A stretch of DNA of 64,000 nt from Rattus norvegicus. Taxonomy: Eukaryota; Chordata; Mammalia; Rodentia; Muridae. A program made the position numbers and the translations under genes. The notes under the pieces are model-generated. The model ran no database searches, was not told where the DNA came from, and saw nothing but the letters and a program-made list of their open reading frames with translations. Where the stretch lies: assembly GCF_036323735.1 (NCBI RefSeq), contig NC_086024.1, positions 62,892,924 to 62,956,923 on the forward strand, written 5' to 3'. Shown here piece by piece: positions 24,480 through 35,875 of this stretch (position 1 is its first letter; each line of letters starts with the position of its first letter).

Positions 24480-24812
24480 CGATCCATTGACAAATTAAGA
24501 ATGTGGCCACACTATTGGGAAGCGGTAGGAATCAAGAGATGGGCTATGCCTGGATGAAGTCAGTCAATTGGGGCATTACCTGGAAAGACCCACCTTGCCC
24601 CATTCCCTTCCGTATGCTTCCCAAATGCTAAGAGGTAAGCAGCTTGGCTCTACCACATGCTCCCCATCGTGGGGTTGTGCCTGCTGGAAGGCACAGCAAG
24701 GCCCAGTGAATAAGGACTGAATGCCTGAGTCGTGAAACACAATAAAATGGTGTTCTGTTTAAATTGGTTCCTCAGGCATTTGTCACAGTAGGAAGGGACC
24801 CTGACAGAGGCA
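24480..24812 (+). mobile_element. MaLR-like LTR remnant (tentative)
   Basis: The words GGTAAGCAGCTTGGCTCTAC, CACATGCTCCCCATCGTGG and CTCAGGCATTTGTCACAGTA occur in the order expected for the 3' half of an old MaLR-like LTR. Family assignment is by memory only. Confidence 0.4.
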
Positions 24813-24965
24813 ACTGGGATTAAATGTTTTTGCTAAAGATGATGATGATGTCACCTTCTCCAACGGATTCAATTCCTGCCTTCTTCCTCACCTCATGCAA
24901 CTATGGTAAGTTTCAAGTCTTCATAAAATGAGACTAGATGTGTCTTCATCTTATAAGATTGCTAT

Positions 24966-25130
24966 TTAGGGGGTTAGAGAGATAGCTGAGTGAGGAAAAG
25001 CCCTTGCGGATTTTCTGGAAGACTTGGGTTTGGTTTCCAGCACCCACATGGTGGCTCACAGCCAAATGTAACTACAGTTACAGGAACTAGGCATGCATAA
25101 AATAACTTATTTGGATTTAGTGAGCTGACA
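24966..25130 (+). mobile_element. B3/B2-type SINE
   Basis: GGGGTTAGAGAGATAGCTGA (head), TTTGGTTTCCAGCACCCACA (B-box) and GGTGGCTCACAGCCAAATGT (body) identify a forward B3/B2 element. It lies just upstream of a URR1 copy. Confidence 0.87.
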
Positions 25131-25218
25131 CAAATAAAACACCCATGTCTTTTCCAAAGAAAAATGCTCACAGGGGCTTTTCTTGCACACTTGTAGACTT
25201 CCTCTTGTTCTTCTAGAT

Positions 25219-25443
25219 CAGCAGTTCTCCACCTGTGGGTCACAACTCCTTTGGGTGTTAAAAGACCCTTTCCCAGGATTGCCTAAGATCATTGGAAAAC
25301 ATAGATATTCACATCATAATTAATAACAGAATTACAGCTATGCAGTATGAATGAAAATAATTTTATGGTTGGGGGTCACTACAACATGAGGAACTGTACT
25401 AAAGGGTCATGGGTCACAGCATTAGGAAGGTTGAGAACTACTG
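25219..25443 (+). mobile_element. URR1-type non-autonomous hAT DNA transposon, diverged copy
   Basis: A second copy of the URR1 family in the same orientation, with ends CAGCAGTTCTCCACC and GGTTGAGAACTACTG. It keeps the same internal words (ATTTTATGGTTGGGGGTCAC, CAACATGAGGAACTGTA). The flanking octamers do not match, so the target duplication has decayed. Confidence 0.82.
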
Positions 25444-25747
25444 CTCAGAAAGACCTAGCATTCTGGACTTCAGATAATTTAAGAATCAGAGCTTTTCATT
25501 CAGTTCAAGTTCAATTTTAATGAAAATTCCTTTATCAAATTCATGGCCAGATGCCTGAATTCCACTTCTGCTGATTCCTGTTGATAGAGACACGCTGCAG
25601 AGGAGAACCCATCTCTTCACTGTGGCTTCCATACCGGGTAGCTTCTTCCTCCTTTGTGATTGCACTGACAGCTCGGGCATTCCTCAGCATGGTTCAGTCC
25701 AGGTCTCTCATCTGAAGCATGAGAATACTGGTAGAAATTAATCGTTG

Positions 25748-26117
25748 TCTTAGTTACTTTTCTATTGTGATAAGATACTATGTCAAGGCAACTTAATAAA
25801 AAAAAAGCATTTAATTTGAGGTTGATGATTCTAGAGGATTAGAACCCATGACCACCATGCTAGGGAACATGGTGACAAGCAGGCAGGCACTGCTCTGAGG
25901 CAGTAACTGAGAGCTCACTTCTCATCCACAGCCAATCTAAGCCAAAGAGAACCTGGGAAGGGTGTGGCTTTTTGAAACCTCAAAGCCTGCCTCTGAGAAT
26001 GCAACTCCTCCCATAAGGCCACGCCTCCTAATCCTTTCCCAGTAGTTCCACCAACTAAGGACCACATACTCAAACATATGAAGCTATGGGGGCCATTCTC
26101 ATTCTAACCACCACAGT
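25748..26117 (-). mobile_element. Rodent dispersed repeat, reverse orientation (class not assigned)
   Basis: It begins TTAGTTACTTTTCTATTG and contains CTCCCATAAGGCCACGCCTC, the mirror of the repeat at 1577-1882. Both ends of the familiar rodent consensus can be seen, so the copy may be close to complete. Confidence 0.6.
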
Positions 26118-26310
26118 TGTCAAGAGCAAACCTGGAACAGTTTCTGGCATACAGCATGCAGCTGTGAAATCAATTGAGACTGATTATTAATTCTCTTCTC
26201 CTGGTCTAGTTTTATGAGAATTCCTCAAATCCAGCTTGGATAAGGACTACCCATTGCCCAAATAATAAAGGCCTCCAAATCCTATTTCCTTGTAGGCCTT
26301 TACATCGCCT

Positions 26311-26580
26311 TGCTCCCTTCCCTTCCCTTCCCTTCCCTTCCCTTCCCTTCCCTTCCCTTCCCTTCCCTTCCCTTCCCTTCCCTTCTCTTCCCTTCCCTTC
26401 CCTTCCCTCCCCTTCTCGTCTCTTCTCTTCTCCTCCTCTTCTTTCTTCTTCTTCCTTTTCTCTGCTCTGTTTTCTCTCTGTCTCTCCATTTCTGTCCCTG
26501 TTGTCTCCTATCTGTCTGTTTGTTTCTCTGTCTCTTTTTTTTTGTTTCTCTGTCTCTTTGTCTCTCTGTGTCTGTCTCTC

Positions 26581-26646
<66 letters not shown>

Positions 26647-26648
26647 TG
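26311..26648. repeat. (CCCTT)n/(TC)n/(TG)n polypyrimidine composite
   Basis: About 19 copies of the pentamer CCCTT (26311-26406) pass into irregular TC/TTC-rich sequence, a long (TC)n run (26583-26629) and a short (TG)n run. The plus strand is almost pure pyrimidine for about 330 bases. Open frames of the GREGKG or LPFPS type here are artefacts. Confidence 0.96.
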
Positions 26649-27147
26649 TATCCAAAATTTTTCTCTTGATATGATATATATGTTGTGATAATGAGAGGTT
26701 CCCACCTTCGCTATCATTACCTCCCTGGACCCAGTGAGTCATCACCCACCCTGTGTTCCCATTTCCATGGTCTCACCTTCCAGCAGCCACAACACTCTGA
26801 ACCAAGCTTTCTCTCATGAAGCAATAGGCCAACCTGGAGACTTACATCTCAGTATTCCCTAGCATTACCGTAACACATGTTGAATAAGTATGGTTGAATT
26901 GTTCATTTTGTATTATTATATCAATCTATAAATTCTGTCATCCTGCAGGGAAATAGACAATGGAAACGAGTCATTTATTAAAGTTAAAGACTTGGGATTT
27001 GGAGACTTGTGACAAATTCAAGGTTGGTGCTCTAGAGAGCTGATATCTAAGTGGGGAAATACCACATTACCTAATCCTTGAAACAATCACTATGTCAAAT
27101 AATACAATGAGTCTTTGTGATTTGTTAAGTTAGGAAAACAACTGAGC

Positions 27148-27358
27148 TTGGGGCTCAGTGACTAAGAGCACTGACTACTCTTCCAAAAGATCTGTATTCA
27201 ATTCCTAGCCCCTGCATAGCAACTTAACAGCCATCTGTAACTCTAGTACCAGGAAATCCAATTGCCCTTCTGGCCTCTACAGACACCAGGCACAAATATG
27301 GTCCACAGGCACACATGCCCACAAAACACCCACAAACATAAAACAAAATAATAACAAC
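27148..27358 (+). mobile_element. B2 SINE
   Basis: GGGGCTCAGTGACTAAGAGC and TGACTACTCTTCCAAAAG are the B2 head. AATCCAATTGCCCTTCTGGC and CACAGGCACACATGCCCAC are the body and tail. Confidence 0.92.
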
Positions 27359-27510
27359 AGTTTTGAACATTTAGTTTCAAGTGACTGTCATTCCTCAAAA
27401 TGTGATTCAAATGATTTGGTTTTTTGTTTTGGTTTGATTTTTGGTTTTGTTGTTGTTTGGTTGATTTTTTTGTGTTTTGCTTTTTTGCTTTTCTTTTCTT
27501 ATATTTCTTC

Positions 27511-27655
27511 TTTTGGTTTTTTGAAACAGGGTCATCTTATAAAGCCTTGGCTGTTATGAAACTTACTTAGACCTGGCTGGCCTCAAACTCAGAGATCTGG
27601 CTGTCTCTCCCTCCCTAGTGCTGGTATTGGGATGAGTCTCACAACGCCTGCCCCA
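27511..27655 (-). mobile_element. B1 SINE
   Basis: Reverse B1, with TTTTTTGAAACAGGGTCATC at the tail end and CTGGCTGGCCTCAAACTCAG inside, ending GCCTGCCCC. Confidence 0.9.
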
Positions 27656-27787
27656 TACCTTTTTAAAACAATAAAATATTTAATGTTGTTAGTTTCCTTT
27701 ATACAAAAATTGTAAGCATTCACCTGCATATGCAAAGTATATTCTCTTTCAAGACAGCAGCACCAGAAAAAAAAAAAAAAAAAAAAA

Positions 27788-27988
27788 GACCAGCTAGTCT
27801 ATGCAAAGGTTTTCTTCTTGTCCAAAGGACCCAAGTTCAATTCCCAGGACTTGCACTGGTTTGTTCACCACTTGGAACCCCAGCTCCCAGGGACAGGTTA
27901 CCGTCTTCTGATGGCCAGCACCCGCGCACAGGTGGCATACACCCACACAGACAGAAATGTACACACAAAAAGAAAGACCTGAAAGATT
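27788..27988 (+). mobile_element. B3-like SINE
   Basis: GACCCAAGTTCAATTCCCAG (B-box region), CCCAGCTCCCAGGGACAGGT and CTTCTGATGGCCAGCACC follow in B3 order. An A-run of about 19 bases precedes it. Confidence 0.75.
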
Positions 27989-28834
27989 TAATAATTCCAG
28001 TCTTAATCATATAATAAAACTTCAATATTTATTTCATTGTATCTACTCTCAAAATAGCCAAATCGACTGCTGCAAGTATACTCATTAGTGTCTCTTTATG
28101 TATTTATTCTTCTTCCAAAAATGTTCTGATCCCCTACTGTATCACCAAAACACACTAATAGCTGCTTTCGGTTACAAAATACAAAGTATATGGATTTTTT
28201 TACCAAATGTTGGGAATTATCACTTGAAAATAAAATAAGGTGTTCCCACACGCTTTCCTTTTTGTTAACAGTCTGAACATGTTTATAGCACACTTGTAAG
28301 GCTGCTTGTGACACGTGATGTGTGGGGACAGTCACCATATTTGTATTCACTGCATAACAGCCACAGTTGATAAAAACAAAACCCGTGTAAATGACAGGAA
28401 GTTCACCAGGAGGGGGTGCTTCACATGTGTTAGTTATGACTCTCTTTTTATTATAAATTCTAAAATGAATGCAATTAAAATACATTTATTTTCTTGGCCC
28501 TTCTATTGAACTATAGCGATTTGTGTTTTATTTACTGTACCATTTACACCATACCATTGTACCATAAACATCAAACCTGGAGTCAGAAGACTTGAGGGTT
28601 GCGAAGATTAAAAGATTATTCATGTCAAACCCCAAGCACACAGTCAATAAACAGGGTTAATGATTAGCAAAGGCGCTTTGCAACACTTGGAGATTCAAGT
28701 GGGAACGTACTCTGGGGGGCGGGGGAAGGTGGGGGTAGGTAATTCACCCTGCCCAAGGAGACCAATTATAAGGTTTGGGGGAGTATTATTATATCGTCGT
28801 TATTGTCGTTGCTATCGGAGCCAGACATGAGTAC

Positions 28835-28996
28835 TAAGGTACTCATGAGGCACGGGGAGGTCAGGAGACAATTTGAGGAGTCTCTTTTCTCCTTTTACCT
28901 TGGAACTCGAGTTCGAGGATCAAGCACACGCCGCCAAGCTTGTATGATCAGGTGGCAAGCACCTTTGCCTGCTGAGCCATCACTCTGGCTCTAGAA
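28835..28996 (-). mobile_element. B2/B3-like SINE
   Basis: The ending CCTTTGCCTGCTGAGCCATC is the reversed tRNA-derived head, and GAACTCGAGTTCGAGGATCA is the reversed B-box region. Confidence 0.72.
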
Positions 28997-29019
28997 GGCT
29001 TTATTTTAAAGCTTCAATA

Positions 29020-29766
29020 AAAATTGGAGGGTGGGCTCCCTCAACCAGGAGCCATGTTTAACCTCTGGATATGGTCTCTACAGGTTCTCCCTCCCCTTTG
29101 TGGGGTATTTCAGCTAATGTCATCCCCATGGGGTCCTGGGAGGCTCTTGCTTTCCTGGCATCTGGAACCTTCTGGTTGCTACCCCCAGGTCCCCATCCCC
29201 CATTGCTAGACACCTCTGTTCAGTTTCCTGACCCTCTGTACATCTCCTCCGTCTCCTCCCATACCCGATTCTGCCCCTCTTTTCCCCTTCCCCTCCTCTC
29301 GTCCTCCCAACTCCCTCCCACCCTCTACTTCCCTTGATAATTTGTCCCCGCTTCTAAGCAGAACTGAAGCATCCACTCTTTGGTCTCCAAGAAGTGCTTG
29401 CTGATAGGAGCCTAATACAGCGGTCCCCTGAGAGGCTCTGCCAGATCCTGACCAACACAGATGTAGATGCCAACCAACAGATTATCACAGAGACCCCCCA
29501 ATGGAGGAGTTATGGGAAGGACTGAAGGAGCTGAAGGGGTCTTATCTGGCATCAATGGGACGGAAGGCCCTTGTTCCTGTGTTCTCGATGCCCCAGGAAT
29601 CAAGGTAGAGGAATGCTAGGGCCGTGAGGCGGGAGTGGGTGGGTGGTGGGGAAGCACCCTCATAGAAGCCGGGTAGGGGGAGATAGGATAGGGATGTTGC
29701 AGAGGGGAAATCTGGAAAGGGGATAACATTTGAAATGTAAATAAATAAAATATCTAATTTAAAAAA
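29020..29766 (+). mobile_element. 5'-inverted LINE-1 3'-UTR insertion
   Basis: The left part (about 29020-29388) is L1 3' UTR in reverse orientation, matching 60525-60895. The right part (about 29389-29766) is the more distal 3' UTR in forward orientation and ends AACATTTGAAATGTAAAT with an AATAAAATATC and A-rich tail. Its counterpart is the complement of about 59800-60360. The layout, with both halves from adjacent parts of one element, is the signature of twin priming. The family is older than the array. Confidence 0.82.
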
Positions 29767-29845
29767 GAAAAACTTGGCCTCCCATAATGGCATACAATAA
29801 TCACCAATTTTATAATAGACTCCAATATTAAAAGGCCCTTCCAAA

Positions 29846-29912
29846 AGCAAAAAAAACAAAAAAAACAAAAACAAAAACAAACAAAAACAAAAACAAACAA
29901 ACAAACAAAACA
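29846..29912. repeat. (AAAAC)n simple repeat
   Basis: An A-rich run of AAAAAC and AAAC units. Confidence 0.92.
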
Positions 29913-31061
29913 AACTTCAATTACGCACAGGATACTTTAACACTAATATAAGGCTAGTACTATAGAGATATAGTTCCTGGCTCAGCACTAACGTGAAAGT
30001 TTTACTGGTGCTGAAGGTCCACGGTCGTGTCATTCCTTTTTGACTCATTAGCAGCACCATGCATATTTATTTCTGTTCGGCTCCACCTTTTTGCATTGGT
30101 GATGTTTTTAAAAGCAGCACAGCACGGAAGATTACAATTGTTTATTGCACTACAGTTTGTCAAGTGTCTTGTTACTACCATTCAGTCAACCCCTAGCCCC
30201 TGAGAGGTGGCATCGTGGTGACTTGAGAGGTTTATATATCAGAATAAGCTGGTGATGATCATAAAGTTTGAGAACCAGCTTCATCTTCATGGAGATTGAT
30301 GATTTTAAATAGTCACCTTTATCCTTTAAGTTTTTGTAACTGGAGATAAGAGAATTGGAAAGTATCAGAAAGCTGGGCTTACGCTGTTTGACACTGTGGC
30401 AGCATCCTGTTCTCTGTGTATGGTTTTCCAGCTGCACCTCCTTACCACTGATCACAGATAACATGCGATGTCTGGTTGTAGTCCTGCCTTAACCAGCTCA
30501 TGGGAAACCGATTCAGCTTTTCAAGGAGTGTGTCCGCAACATTTAAGCCCCAGGTGTGTGTGACTGTGGAAAAGGATGGAGGTCAAACATGACCAATTGT
30601 TTTCTTATCAAAGTACTTACAAAATATGATGATTTGATTCACCTAAATGAAAGCAAAGGTTGGTTTTCAAAGTTGTTTGAGGTTTACTTCTGCTAGCCAG
30701 AGATCACTTCCTTTAGAAAGTTTCCTCTTTTCCCCTTCGCAGACGTCTGCATCCCTTCGGGTGTCTCTACATTGAGCAATACGACTCGTAATCCAGTCAC
30801 TCTTTACATCCTCTTATTTTGGTATTTTTGAGACTTCCTTGAGATCACAAGGCTTCCAGGAGTCCATCAGGTCTGTAGTACATATTTTAGGAAACACATT
30901 CGACAACCCTTCCTAGACACCCCACACTCATGGCAGAGGACAGTATACTTTGCCAAAGGAGCTCTGGGTCAACGGGATACTGTGACAGTTTTCTATAGAT
31001 GAGTAAGAATTTTTTCCTTGACTTTCTGTGCAATTCTCATTGTGTGTTTTTAACTACTACA

Positions 31062-31345
31062 CTGGCGGTTAATATTGTCAAATTGATAGGATATAGAATA
31101 GCTTTGGAGAGGAACTCCTGGACATGTCTATGAAGTGCTAGATTTCATTAATTAAGGTGTAAAGACCTACCCTAAAGAGGGGTGGCATTATTCCACAGAC
31201 TGAGGTCCTGGACTGAATAAAATGGAGAAAGTAGGCTGAGCACCAGTGTTCATCCCTCTGTGCTTCCTGATTGCAAATGCAATGTGAGCATTTGCCTCAA
31301 GCTCCTGCCACTGTGCCTTTTCCCATGATGATCTGGGGCCAAAAT
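31062..31345 (+). mobile_element. Rodent dispersed repeat (class not assigned)
   Basis: It contains GGCGGTTAATATTGTCAAAT, GGCATTATTCCACAGACTGA and TGGACTGAATAAAATGGAGA, a familiar rodent repeat arrangement, and ends GATGATCTGGGGCCAAAATA. I cannot name its family with certainty. Confidence 0.45.
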
Positions 31346-31358
31346 AACACACTCCTCT

Positions 31359-31434
31359 CTTCTTCTTCTTTCTTCTTCTTCTTCTTCTTCTTCTTCTTCT
31401 TCTTCTTCTTCTTCTTCTTCTTCTTCTTCTTCTT
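31359..31434. repeat. (TTC)n microsatellite
   Basis: About 25 copies of the triplet TTC/CTT, followed directly by a reverse B2. Confidence 0.97.
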
Positions 31435-31439
31435 CAATA

Positions 31440-31622
31440 ATCTATTTTCATTTTATGGTATTTTGCCTGCACGTTTGTGTATGTGAACGTGCCGGATCCC
31501 CTGGAATTGGAGTTATAGACAGTTGTGAGCTGCCATGCAGGTGCTGAGAATTGAATGCAGACCCCCCCCCCCCCGGAAGAGCAGCCAGCGCTCTTAACTG
31601 CTGATCCATCTCTCGATTCTAC
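31440..31622 (-). mobile_element. B2 SINE
   Basis: Reverse B2, with GGTATTTTGCCTGCACGTTT at the tail side and CTCTTAACTGCTGATCCATC at the head side. A C-homopolymer (31562-31574) interrupts it. Confidence 0.92.
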
Positions 31623-32864
31623 ACTTTCCTTTCTTTCTGACGGGTCTCTATCAGGTACTTTGTCACAACAAGAAAGTAACACACACATACATGTTCACTG
31701 GAGTCAAATTTGAAATTACAAAATACATGTAAAATCATGATAATACTTGGTCACAAAACCTAGGATAAACATTGATCACATTTTTTTTAATTGAGGCCTT
31801 GAGATGACCCTATATGTGTTGACTGATAATGAGTTTTGTAGCTTGCAACACCTGGACCTTTTGGGATGTGAGTGGGGCTGAAAACAATATAAGATTTTTT
31901 TAAAACCTCATCTTTCCTTTTTTGGAAAGCCTGACAATATACAGAAATGGTTCTGTGTCATTTCATAGTCAAAGAGGACTGTACTTTATTTTTAACCAAA
32001 AATTACTTTTTACAAACCTTACATAATTGTTTAACTATGGTGCTCACACTTACATCTTGCTTGCTCTCTTTTACTTCAGCAGATATGTAAGAAGTAAGTG
32101 CCTATCTTCGATCAACTGACTTCTATGTCTAAGAGACTACATCACTAAAAATGGATGTATTTTTCAATAAATTGATACATTTTTAAGCGTTTTGAGATGA
32201 TTCAGACATGCCCACATAGTACTACCTGTCTGTCCACCTGTCTCTCTGCTCACACAGCCACCCTTGACTGTTGTGGTTGGAGCACAGGCTCTGGCAGCAG
32301 CTCTCCCAGCTCCCTGCTTTGTCAATTCCAGCTGTGTGGTGACCAGAACATGGCTCGGAAACGTGAGGTTTTGAGTTCTAGACTGAACCATGCAATTGAA
32401 TTGTTACAGGAATTAAATGAATGTACAGATTAAGTCCTTGAAATTGATCTTGCCAACAAATATAGCTCTCAAAATGTTTATTTAGTACACATTAACAAAC
32501 ATGAATATCTCATCTACCCACAGGAATTTGTATCAAAATGAAGTGCACGTTTTTAATCAGTCCCGGAGAGGCTGAGGCAGGAGGCTTTCATTATACACAA
32601 AAGACATGGGTGTTATTTAATTATGAAGATCCTTTCAGGTGTGTATGTAAACATTTGCTTCTCTGAAAATAATGATTTTGTATTTCATAATACTAATATG
32701 CTATTTCCTTACTCCTGTACTTGTAGTTGCCCCAAAATGTATCTCCCTTAATAATATCTCAAGAAACAAATTTCTATGCATGCTGGTTTGGGCATATGCA
32801 CAATAGTATTTCTATAAAGTAGACGTCTAAAAATAGAATTATTCAGCCAAATGACTTTAATAGT

Positions 32865-32945
32865 TTGGTTTTGTTTCTTGAGTCAGGGTCCTGCTCTGTA
32901 GCTGACCCTAAACTCCTAATCCTCCTGCCTCAGCAGTACTAATTA
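32865..32945 (-). mobile_element. B1 SINE fragment
   Basis: GAGTCAGGGTCCTGCTCTGT and CTAATCCTCCTGCCTCAGCA are reversed B1 motifs. The copy is short and next to another reversed B1. Confidence 0.68.
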
Positions 32946-32984
32946 AAAACATGCTAGCTCTACATTTAAAAAAGTTAGGGGGCT

Positions 32985-33125
32985 CCCTTGGGTTTTTTGA
33001 GACAAGATTTCTTGCAGTCCTGAGACTCACTGTGTTGACCTCACACTCACTATGAGGCCAGGAAAGCCCTTGAACAACTCAACCTCCGGCCTCCGTCTCC
33101 TGAGCAGTAGAGTACTAGGCATGAG
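32985..33125 (-). mobile_element. B1 SINE, diverged
   Basis: GGTTTTTTGAGACAAGATTT at the tail side, then CTCCGTCTCCTGAGCAGTAG and ACTAGGCATGAGC at the head side. Confidence 0.7.
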
Positions 33126-33979
33126 CATGGCGAAAGCTTTAAGATCTTCTCAAATTACACTCATCACTATGACAGTGCCCATTTTTCCATACTTGATAAC
33201 TAAATTTTAAGAAACTTTCATTTGAAAAAAATCTTTTTCAGCCTGATGCATAAAACACCTACCTCAAGTTTTAGAAGTTGAATATCTGGTTACTAGGGAA
33301 AGTGAGCATCATTCTACAGTTGTGTTACACAGGCTAATTTTGCCAGAAGCTTAATATCATGCTGTTTACATGTGTGTCTTCTAAACTAAGCATTCTCATT
33401 GTAGTTATGTATGATAAAGACTGATTTTCCATCTATGTGCACTCCACATGAACCTTTTACTTTCCTCCTATGCTTCCTCTAGAAAGCGTTCCTGATCACA
33501 TGTTTAATAGGTCTCCATCTGCTCTGCCATAGAAATGGTCGCTCTTTTTCCTCTTTGGACTTTTGTCCCATTCGGAATATATCTGTGCTATCGTGTAATA
33601 TAGCAATTTAATCTTTGTCCAAAGTGATAATCACGTTCCTTAGTATGACTTGGTTAATAATCCATGTATAGATACCGAGCCGAAGCACAGTAATTTTTCA
33701 TACACAAAATTCTTACTTTGTATCTTTCAATATCAACTGTTGACTATGTTTCCCTTTCCTCTGGCACATTATCACTGGTTTGTTTGTTTTAGATTTTTTG
33801 TTTTATTTCACAAAACTCATCAATGCCCCTATATTTTCCCACAGAAAACTAAGAATGAATTGAACATCAAGTTTTATCATTGTGATCATCTACCCTCTGA
33901 GGTACGGTATTATCTCAGTATTTGTTCACATATTAGTATAGAGCTGGAAATCATATTTCAGGTTTTTAATAATTAATTA

Positions 33980-34115
33980 TACATGCCTTTAATCTCTGCA
34001 CTCGGGAGGTAGAAGCGGGTGGATCTCTGTGAGTTTGAGGCAAGCACAGGCTACATAGAGAGTTCCAGGTTAGCCTGGGTTACATAATGAGACCCTGTCT
34101 CAAAACAAACAAAAA
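33980..34115 (+). mobile_element. B1 SINE
   Basis: ACATGCCTTTAATCTCTGCA, GGTGGATCTCTGTGAGTTTG and AGACCCTGTCTCAAAACAAA are classic forward B1 motifs with an A-rich tail. Confidence 0.93.
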
Positions 34116-34671
34116 CAAGCAGTGGTTAATGGAAGAAAGGATGTGAGAGACAATATCTGTGGGCTTGATATCAGCAGGACCACTCTAAACCCTTTCAAAC
34201 ACAGCTCTGATCCTTTCCACAACTCTGATCATGCATTTGTCTATCTTACAGACTACAGAACAGGAACAGAGCCCCACAAACACTAGCTGTAGACTTAGGA
34301 CCTGAATCGAAGCAGGATGCTTAAGCCTAGACCCCAACAGTACAACTGCTGTGAGTGCCCTGCATCTGAGACACCATTCTATCTCATACCTACCAGATTG
34401 TTTACAATTAGAAAGACTCCAGTTCTTGAACATCAGAGTCCAGTCAGAAGGTGGGAAAAGGAGGGATTTAGATCTGGCATGATGGAACCCTTTGGGAAGC
34501 AGTGATATTTACTGAAAATTGCAGGCATATTCTAGTACTTTAATTAATACTTGTGCTCTCAAGTTCTGATTGTGTAGGAGTATTTCCCAGATGCTCCTTG
34601 TAGATACATCACGAGACATGGACAACAATACTTGCTATATCAGATTTGTGGTAGAAAGAAATTGAAAGCAG

Positions 34672-34872
34672 AGGCGAGGTGTAGCTCAGTTGATAGAATG
34701 TTTGCCTAGCATGTGTAAAACCCTGGTTTCAATCTCCAGCCCTTCATAACTGTGGAGTGGGGTACAGATCTATTCCTGGCATTTGGGAGGTGGGGGCATT
34801 AGGATCAAGGTGATCTTCACTTACATAGTAAGTTTGACTCTAACTCTAGGTGTGTGAGAATTTGTCCACCAA
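34672..34872 (+). mobile_element. B4-type SINE
   Basis: The ID-like head GTGTAGCTCAGTTGATAGAA and GTTTGCCTAGCATGTGTAAA is followed by a B1-like body, GGCATTTGGGAGGTGGGGGC. Confidence 0.85.
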
Positions 34873-35254
34873 AGACAGACAAACAAAGAAGCTGAATGCA
34901 ACCAAGGAGAGTAAGGAAATGTGTAATTACATTGTGGGAGGTAGATGCTTGTGAGAAGAAAGATGGACAGAGTCAGAGGCAAGAACAACATGGAAGGGAG
35001 GTAGCATAGACAAGTTTCAAGCTTGTAATGTCAAATAAAATTGAGCCATGAATTTATGAAATGAAGAAAGCATTGCTTATATTAGTAAAACCAAATAATT
35101 GAAATGCAATGCGGAAGAGCATACAGTAACTGAATGTGAGTGGGTGCTTGGTAAGGACAAGAAGGAGAATGAAAATGGAGGAACAAACAAAGTAGCCAGG
35201 CAATAAAACGTGAGAGCAGGAAGAAGCCAGGTCAGTAGTAAACGTGACTCACGC

Positions 35255-35405
35255 CGAGCCAGAAGGCTGCTGACTCAGACCTTGGACGCAAGGGCTTATG
35301 ACACAGAGGAAGGAAGATCAAAAGTTCAAAGCCAGTTTAGGCTACAGAGTGAGTTCAAGGACTGCCTGGGCAATTTAGAGGGAGCCTGCCTCGAAATAAA
35401 AAGCA
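35255..35405 (+). mobile_element. B1/B4-like SINE fragment
   Basis: AAAAGTTCAAAGCCAGTTTA, GGCTACAGAGTGAGTTCAAG and a closing CTGCCTCGAAATAAAAAGC mark a forward B1/B4 3' half. Confidence 0.62.
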
Positions 35406-35587
35406 AGAAGATGTCTGGGAGGGAACTGGACTAGGATACACGAGGGTTTAGGTTAAATCCCCAGGAGGAAAAACAAATAACACCAAAAAGCCACAAGCCA
35501 AAGAACAGCATCAATTCAGTCCCGCGCACCTCATATCCAAACTCATAGTACAGCACAGAGTAAAGACAGGAGGAGAGATTGTAAAGC

Positions 35588-35710
35588 ATGACAGGTGGGA
35601 TGGCGCACACCTGTGATCCCTGCCCTGACAAGGCCATGGCAGAAGGATAGAAAGTTCCAGAATAACTGAAGTTACATAATAAAGCCCTATTTCAAAAGAA
35701 AAAAAAAGGC
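35588..35710 (+). mobile_element. B1-type SINE, diverged
   Basis: GGTGGGATGGCGCACACCTG, TGATCCCTGCCCTGACAAGG and AAAGCCCTATTTCAAAAG in B1 order, with an A-rich tail. Confidence 0.7.
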
Positions 35711-35861
35711 CTTTACTTTTTTTCTGTATCTAAGTGGCAGACTTTTATATGTTTGTATACCTGTGTGCAAATTTCACAGCTGCCAAAATTAATAAAAAAA
35801 AAAAAAGCTAGTTAGGGATTTAGAGAAAGCTGGAGGACTTAGGAGCGTTACTGAAGTCAAG

Positions 35862-35874
35862 AATACTGGTTTAG
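35862..35874 (+). repeat. Left target-site duplication of the LINE-1 array
   Basis: AATACTGGTTTAG directly precedes the 5'-truncated L1 start. The same 13 bases recur at 58140-58152 after the last poly(A). Confidence 0.9.
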
Positions 35875-35875
35875 A

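Larger units (their letters stand above)
22451..35861. other. Intergenic region upstream of Scin
   Basis: No host gene is supported here. The region is a mosaic of SINEs, an inverted L1 3'-UTR insertion, URR1, LTR-like remnants and simple repeats, listed individually. The stretches 26650-27140, 28000-28830, 29930-31060, 31640-32860, 33130-33980 and 34120-34670 contain nothing I can name. Two of these (30000-30170 and 28260-28480) look like unique sequence without repeats. Confidence 0.7.

Noticed and set aside
26212..26745. 177-codon and 119-codon open frames on both strands
   Set aside because: They are translations of the CCCTT/TC/TG microsatellite (GREGKG and LPFPS repeats).
32197..32433. 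78-codon frame ending in a helix-like stretch MARKREVLSSRLNHAIELL
   Set aside because: It looked protein-like, but the upstream half is low-complexity Ser/Thr/Cys-rich sequence and there is no clear splice site or known family.
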